DNA of 15,296 nt from Lachnospiraceae bacterium UBA3863 (GTDB taxonomy: Bacteria; Bacillota; Clostridia; Lachnospirales; Lachnospiraceae), in the NCBI GenBank assembly GCA_002392385.1, contig DGGX01000020.1, positions 1-15,296 on the forward strand, in the 5' to 3' direction. Both the position numbers and the translations under genes were made by a program. The notes under the pieces were generated by a model. That model made no database searches. It had not been told where the DNA came from and saw only the letters and a list, made by a program, of their open reading frames with translations. Positions 13,427 to 15,296 of the stretch are shown piece by piece. Every line of letters starts with the position of its first letter. Position 1 is the stretch's first letter.

Positions 13427-15040
13427 ATGAAAAGAATTCTGGCAATGATCACCGCGTTCTGCATCGCTGTCCTGTCCGGCTGTGCCGGCGGAGGCGCTCC
13501 GGGAGCCGCCCTGAGCGGCCCGGAGAAGGTCATCCAAGATCTGGGGATCGGCGGGACTGTTTCCGCCGATGACGATAAGATGGGCATGCACCTCACAAGT
13601 GTCTCCCTGGATGAAGACGGAGATATCTACATTCAGTGGGATTTTGACAATGAAAAGATGGCATCCAACCTGACCTATGCCTGGAGCAGGATAACGCTGG
13701 TTGACCCCGACGACATCCACCACACCTACCAGGCCTTCACCCGCGGGGAGGACAACACGATCTCCATGAGCTTCAAGGCGGGCGATGTGATCAACCATAT
13801 GAATTACCTCCATATCATCCGGACAGACTTTGAGACAGGATCCGGCATGTACCTGCTCTACTTCGACGGATCCGGCGATGACGCGCCGGAAGAACTGACG
13901 ACTGTCCCCGAGGTCTTCCTGATCATTGAAGACGAGGACGGCCCCCGCGCCTACGAGACCACGCCCAGATATGCCTCTGAATTCCTCATCGACGCCGTGC
14001 GGTCCCAGGACGGCGCTTCCGGGGCAGGCAGTGATCCCGCGCCTGAAAGAGCTACAGAAGAAGCCCGGGAGGATGCCGCGGAACAAACCAGGGAAGACGC
14101 CGCAGAGGGCGCCGCGGAAGGCGAGACTGACACAGAAACCGAAGAAGGCCCCGTTCCCATTGACAAAGCCGTCATTTTTAAAAACTCCAACACGCTGACT
14201 GCCTCCGCCACAGGCCAGAGCTGCCACGAACAATATACCTACTGCAAGAACTGGGTCACCTACCAGCAGGCCGCAGCGCTTCTTGCGTCTGCCCCCGACG
14301 ACCCCGAAACCATTCAGGCGGCCCTCGAGATGTTCCGCAGCGCCGGTGACGTCCTGGACACTCCTGCCCAGATCAAAGAGTGCGAGAACTCCCTCTCCTA
14401 CCTGGCGGCCTGTGCCCTTTTCAAGGACAAGAAATGGTCAGCTGCCGAGGAGGCCTTCACTCCTCTTGCCAACGAAAACTACAGAGATTCCAAAGACTAC
14501 AAGACCCACTGCGCTGCCCACATCACCTACAACAAGGCTGAGGACCTCTTTAAGAAAAAAAGCTACTACGACGCCTACCTCCTCTACAATTCCATCAAGG
14601 ACAAAAAATACGACGACCTCCCCAACATGGCCGAGAAGGCCAAGGCCTGCATACAGAAACAGCCCGCCGACGGAGAAGTCTACCATAACCCCAAATACAA
14701 CAATAACACGACCCAGCTGACCATCGACAATTCCGGCTACATGAACACCTTCGTCAAGCTCTACATCGGCAAGGACCTCGTCTCTACCGTCTTCATTAAG
14801 AAAGACAACAAGGCGACCATCTGGCTCCCGGCAGGAACCTACAAGATGAACAAGGCCTACGGCGAGACCTGGTTCGGCACAGAAGACCTCTTCGGCGACG
14901 ATGGCTACTACTGGACCTGCACCTTCGCCGGAAGCGAGACATTCACCCTCCAGTCCGGCAACGGTTACCTCATCTCCTCCGGCGACGAACAAGACGGCAC
15001 CAGGATCAACGACAAGGCCACCTCCCGCAAGTCCCTATAA
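13427..15040 (+). CDS. Lipoprotein with TPR-like repeats and C-terminal beta-sandwich domain
   Basis: A 537-residue protein with a purine-rich GGGGATGGAGAG site upstream of ATG 13427. The lipoprotein signal MKRILAMITAFCIAVLSGC is cut before Cys19. Residues ~30-190 form a beta-rich domain I do not recognise (IYIQWDFDNEKM, YLHIIRTDFE). Residues 193-243 are an Ala/Glu/Asp-rich linker with a short internal repeat (REDAAEQT, REDAAEGA). About 265-410 hold helical TPR-like repeats (AALEMFRSAGDVLDT, SAAEEAFTPLANENYRDSKD, KAEDLFKKKSYYDAYLLY). About 425-520 is a beta-sandwich (LTIDNSGYMNTFVKLYIG, then FIKKDNKATIWLPAGTYKM), a module I have seen appended to TPR lipoproteins of Gram-positives. A terminator precedes it, so it is a separate transcription unit; a TATACT at 13323-13328 may be its -10. 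A role as surface scaffold beside the polysaccharide and kinase genes is inferred. Confidence 0.85.
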   Translation: MKRILAMITAFCIAVLSGCAGGGAPGAALSGPEKVIQDLGIGGTVSADDDKMGMHLTSVSLDEDGDIYIQWDFDNEKMASNLTYAWSRITLVDPDDIHHTYQAFTRGEDNTISMSFKAGDVINHMNYLHIIRTDFETGSGMYLLYFDGSGDDAPEELTTVPEVFLIIEDEDGPRAYETTPRYASEFLIDAVRSQDGASGAGSDPAPERATEEAREDAAEQTREDAAEGAAEGETDTETEEGPVPIDKAVIFKNSNTLTASATGQSCHEQYTYCKNWVTYQQAAALLASAPDDPETIQAALEMFRSAGDVLDTPAQIKECENSLSYLAACALFKDKKWSAAEEAFTPLANENYRDSKDYKTHCAAHITYNKAEDLFKKKSYYDAYLLYNSIKDKKYDDLPNMAEKAKACIQKQPADGEVYHNPKYNNNTTQLTIDNSGYMNTFVKLYIGKDLVSTVFIKKDNKATIWLPAGTYKMNKAYGETWFGTEDLFGDDGYYWTCTFAGSETFTLQSGNGYLISSGDEQDGTRINDKATSRKSL

Positions 15041-15052
15041 TCACACAGGGGG

Positions 15053-15081
15053 CTCACACAGGGGACGGTTCTCTGTGTGAG
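15053..15081. repeat. REP-like hairpin after the TPR lipoprotein gene
   Basis: CTCACACAG (15053-15061) pairs perfectly with CTGTGTGAG (15073-15081) around GGGACGGTTCT. It lies 12 bp past the stop codon and may attenuate read-through, although no T tract follows. It overlaps the start of the right 151-bp repeat. Confidence 0.75.
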
Positions 15082-15207
15082 GGCAGGCTACGCAGGGAAC
15101 CGTCCCATGCGACCGGGATTTGAAATGGGCCTCTGATTCAGGCCCGGGTTAACTGAAGGCTGTAACTCTCATCCCAGGAAGCCTTCTGCGCCTGAGCGGG
15201 GTGACTT
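15057..15207 (+). repeat. Right copy of the 151-bp direct repeat
   Basis: This block matches 5300-5450 in direct orientation, offset 9757 bp, with three mismatches. It begins 16 bp after the lipoprotein stop codon and runs into the 53-bp tandem array. The two copies bracket the branched foldback element, the HTH/GT2/kinase operon and the TPR lipoprotein gene. Confidence 0.9.
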
Positions 15208-15296
15208 CGCAAGACGGAACTCATCCCGCGAAGCTTCCTGCGCCTGAGCGGGGGTGACTTAACGAGATCGGAACTCATCCCGCGAAGCTTCCTGCG
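15168..15296 (+). repeat. 53-bp tandem repeat array, running off the window
   Basis: Units start at 15168, 15220 and 15274 (periods 52 and 54 bp), the third cut by the window end. Each begins CTCATCCC and ends in GAGCGGGG(G)TGACTT plus 11-13 more variable bases. Within a unit TCATCCCGC can pair with GCGGGGTGA, and GAAGCTTC is a palindrome (degenerate in the first unit). A single unit occurs at 5411-5450. Confidence 0.85.

Noticed and set aside
15168..15296. Possible CRISPR array
   Set aside because: Repeats of about 40 bp are separated by only 11-13 bp rather than 30-40 bp spacers, the units drift in sequence, and no cas gene is in the window.

Overview
This window looks like accessory DNA from a GC-rich member of the Clostridia (Bacillota), most likely a Lachnospiraceae-like gut or rumen anaerobe. 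The reasons are strong GGAGG ribosome binding sites, a Firmicutes-type PucR tail, an ISBst12/IS66-like transposase remnant, Hanks kinases carrying beta-propeller sensor domains, and a dispersed GGGGACGGTTCT palindromic repeat family of the kind I associate with these genomes. No rRNA or tRNA gene was seen, and the species cannot be fixed from the sequence alone.

Layout. (1) 1-1770 is a graveyard of broken genes: a CbiM/NikM-type permease missing its N-terminal half, an IS66 transposase with a large internal deletion and frameshifts, and the C-terminal HTH of a PucR-family regulator. (2) 1779-5136 is a minus-strand unit: GH42 beta-galactosidase, then a Cof-type HAD phosphatase, then a small zinc-ribbon protein. 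A 21-bp tandem repeat with palindromic cores lies between the first two. (3) 5137-6015 has no protein gene I can support but is dense in structure: REP-like hairpins, a 151-bp element that recurs at 15057-15207, and a 157-nt three-way-junction fold followed by a T-tract. (4) 6016-13207 is a plus-strand operon: HTH protein, (alpha/alpha)6-type lipoprotein, a 1275-residue protein joining a membrane GT2 glycosyltransferase to a Ser/Thr kinase and an extracellular beta-propeller, and a second, kinase-dead receptor of the same design. A strong terminator follows at 13235-13277. (5) 13427-15040 encodes a TPR-like lipoprotein. (6) 15041-15296 holds the second 151-bp repeat and a 53-bp tandem repeat running off the window.

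How the genes may work together (inference). The GT2 synthase plus a surface glycan-active lipoprotein resembles the BcsA/BcsZ logic of exopolysaccharide secretion. In place of a c-di-GMP-binding PilZ domain, the synthase here carries a Ser/Thr kinase with its own extracellular sensor, next to a paralogous pseudokinase receptor. The most interesting possibility is a phospho-regulated, sensor-coupled polysaccharide export system. An internal ribosome binding site at the GT2/kinase junction suggests that the kinase may also be made separately. The whole cassette is bracketed by 98%-identical direct repeats.
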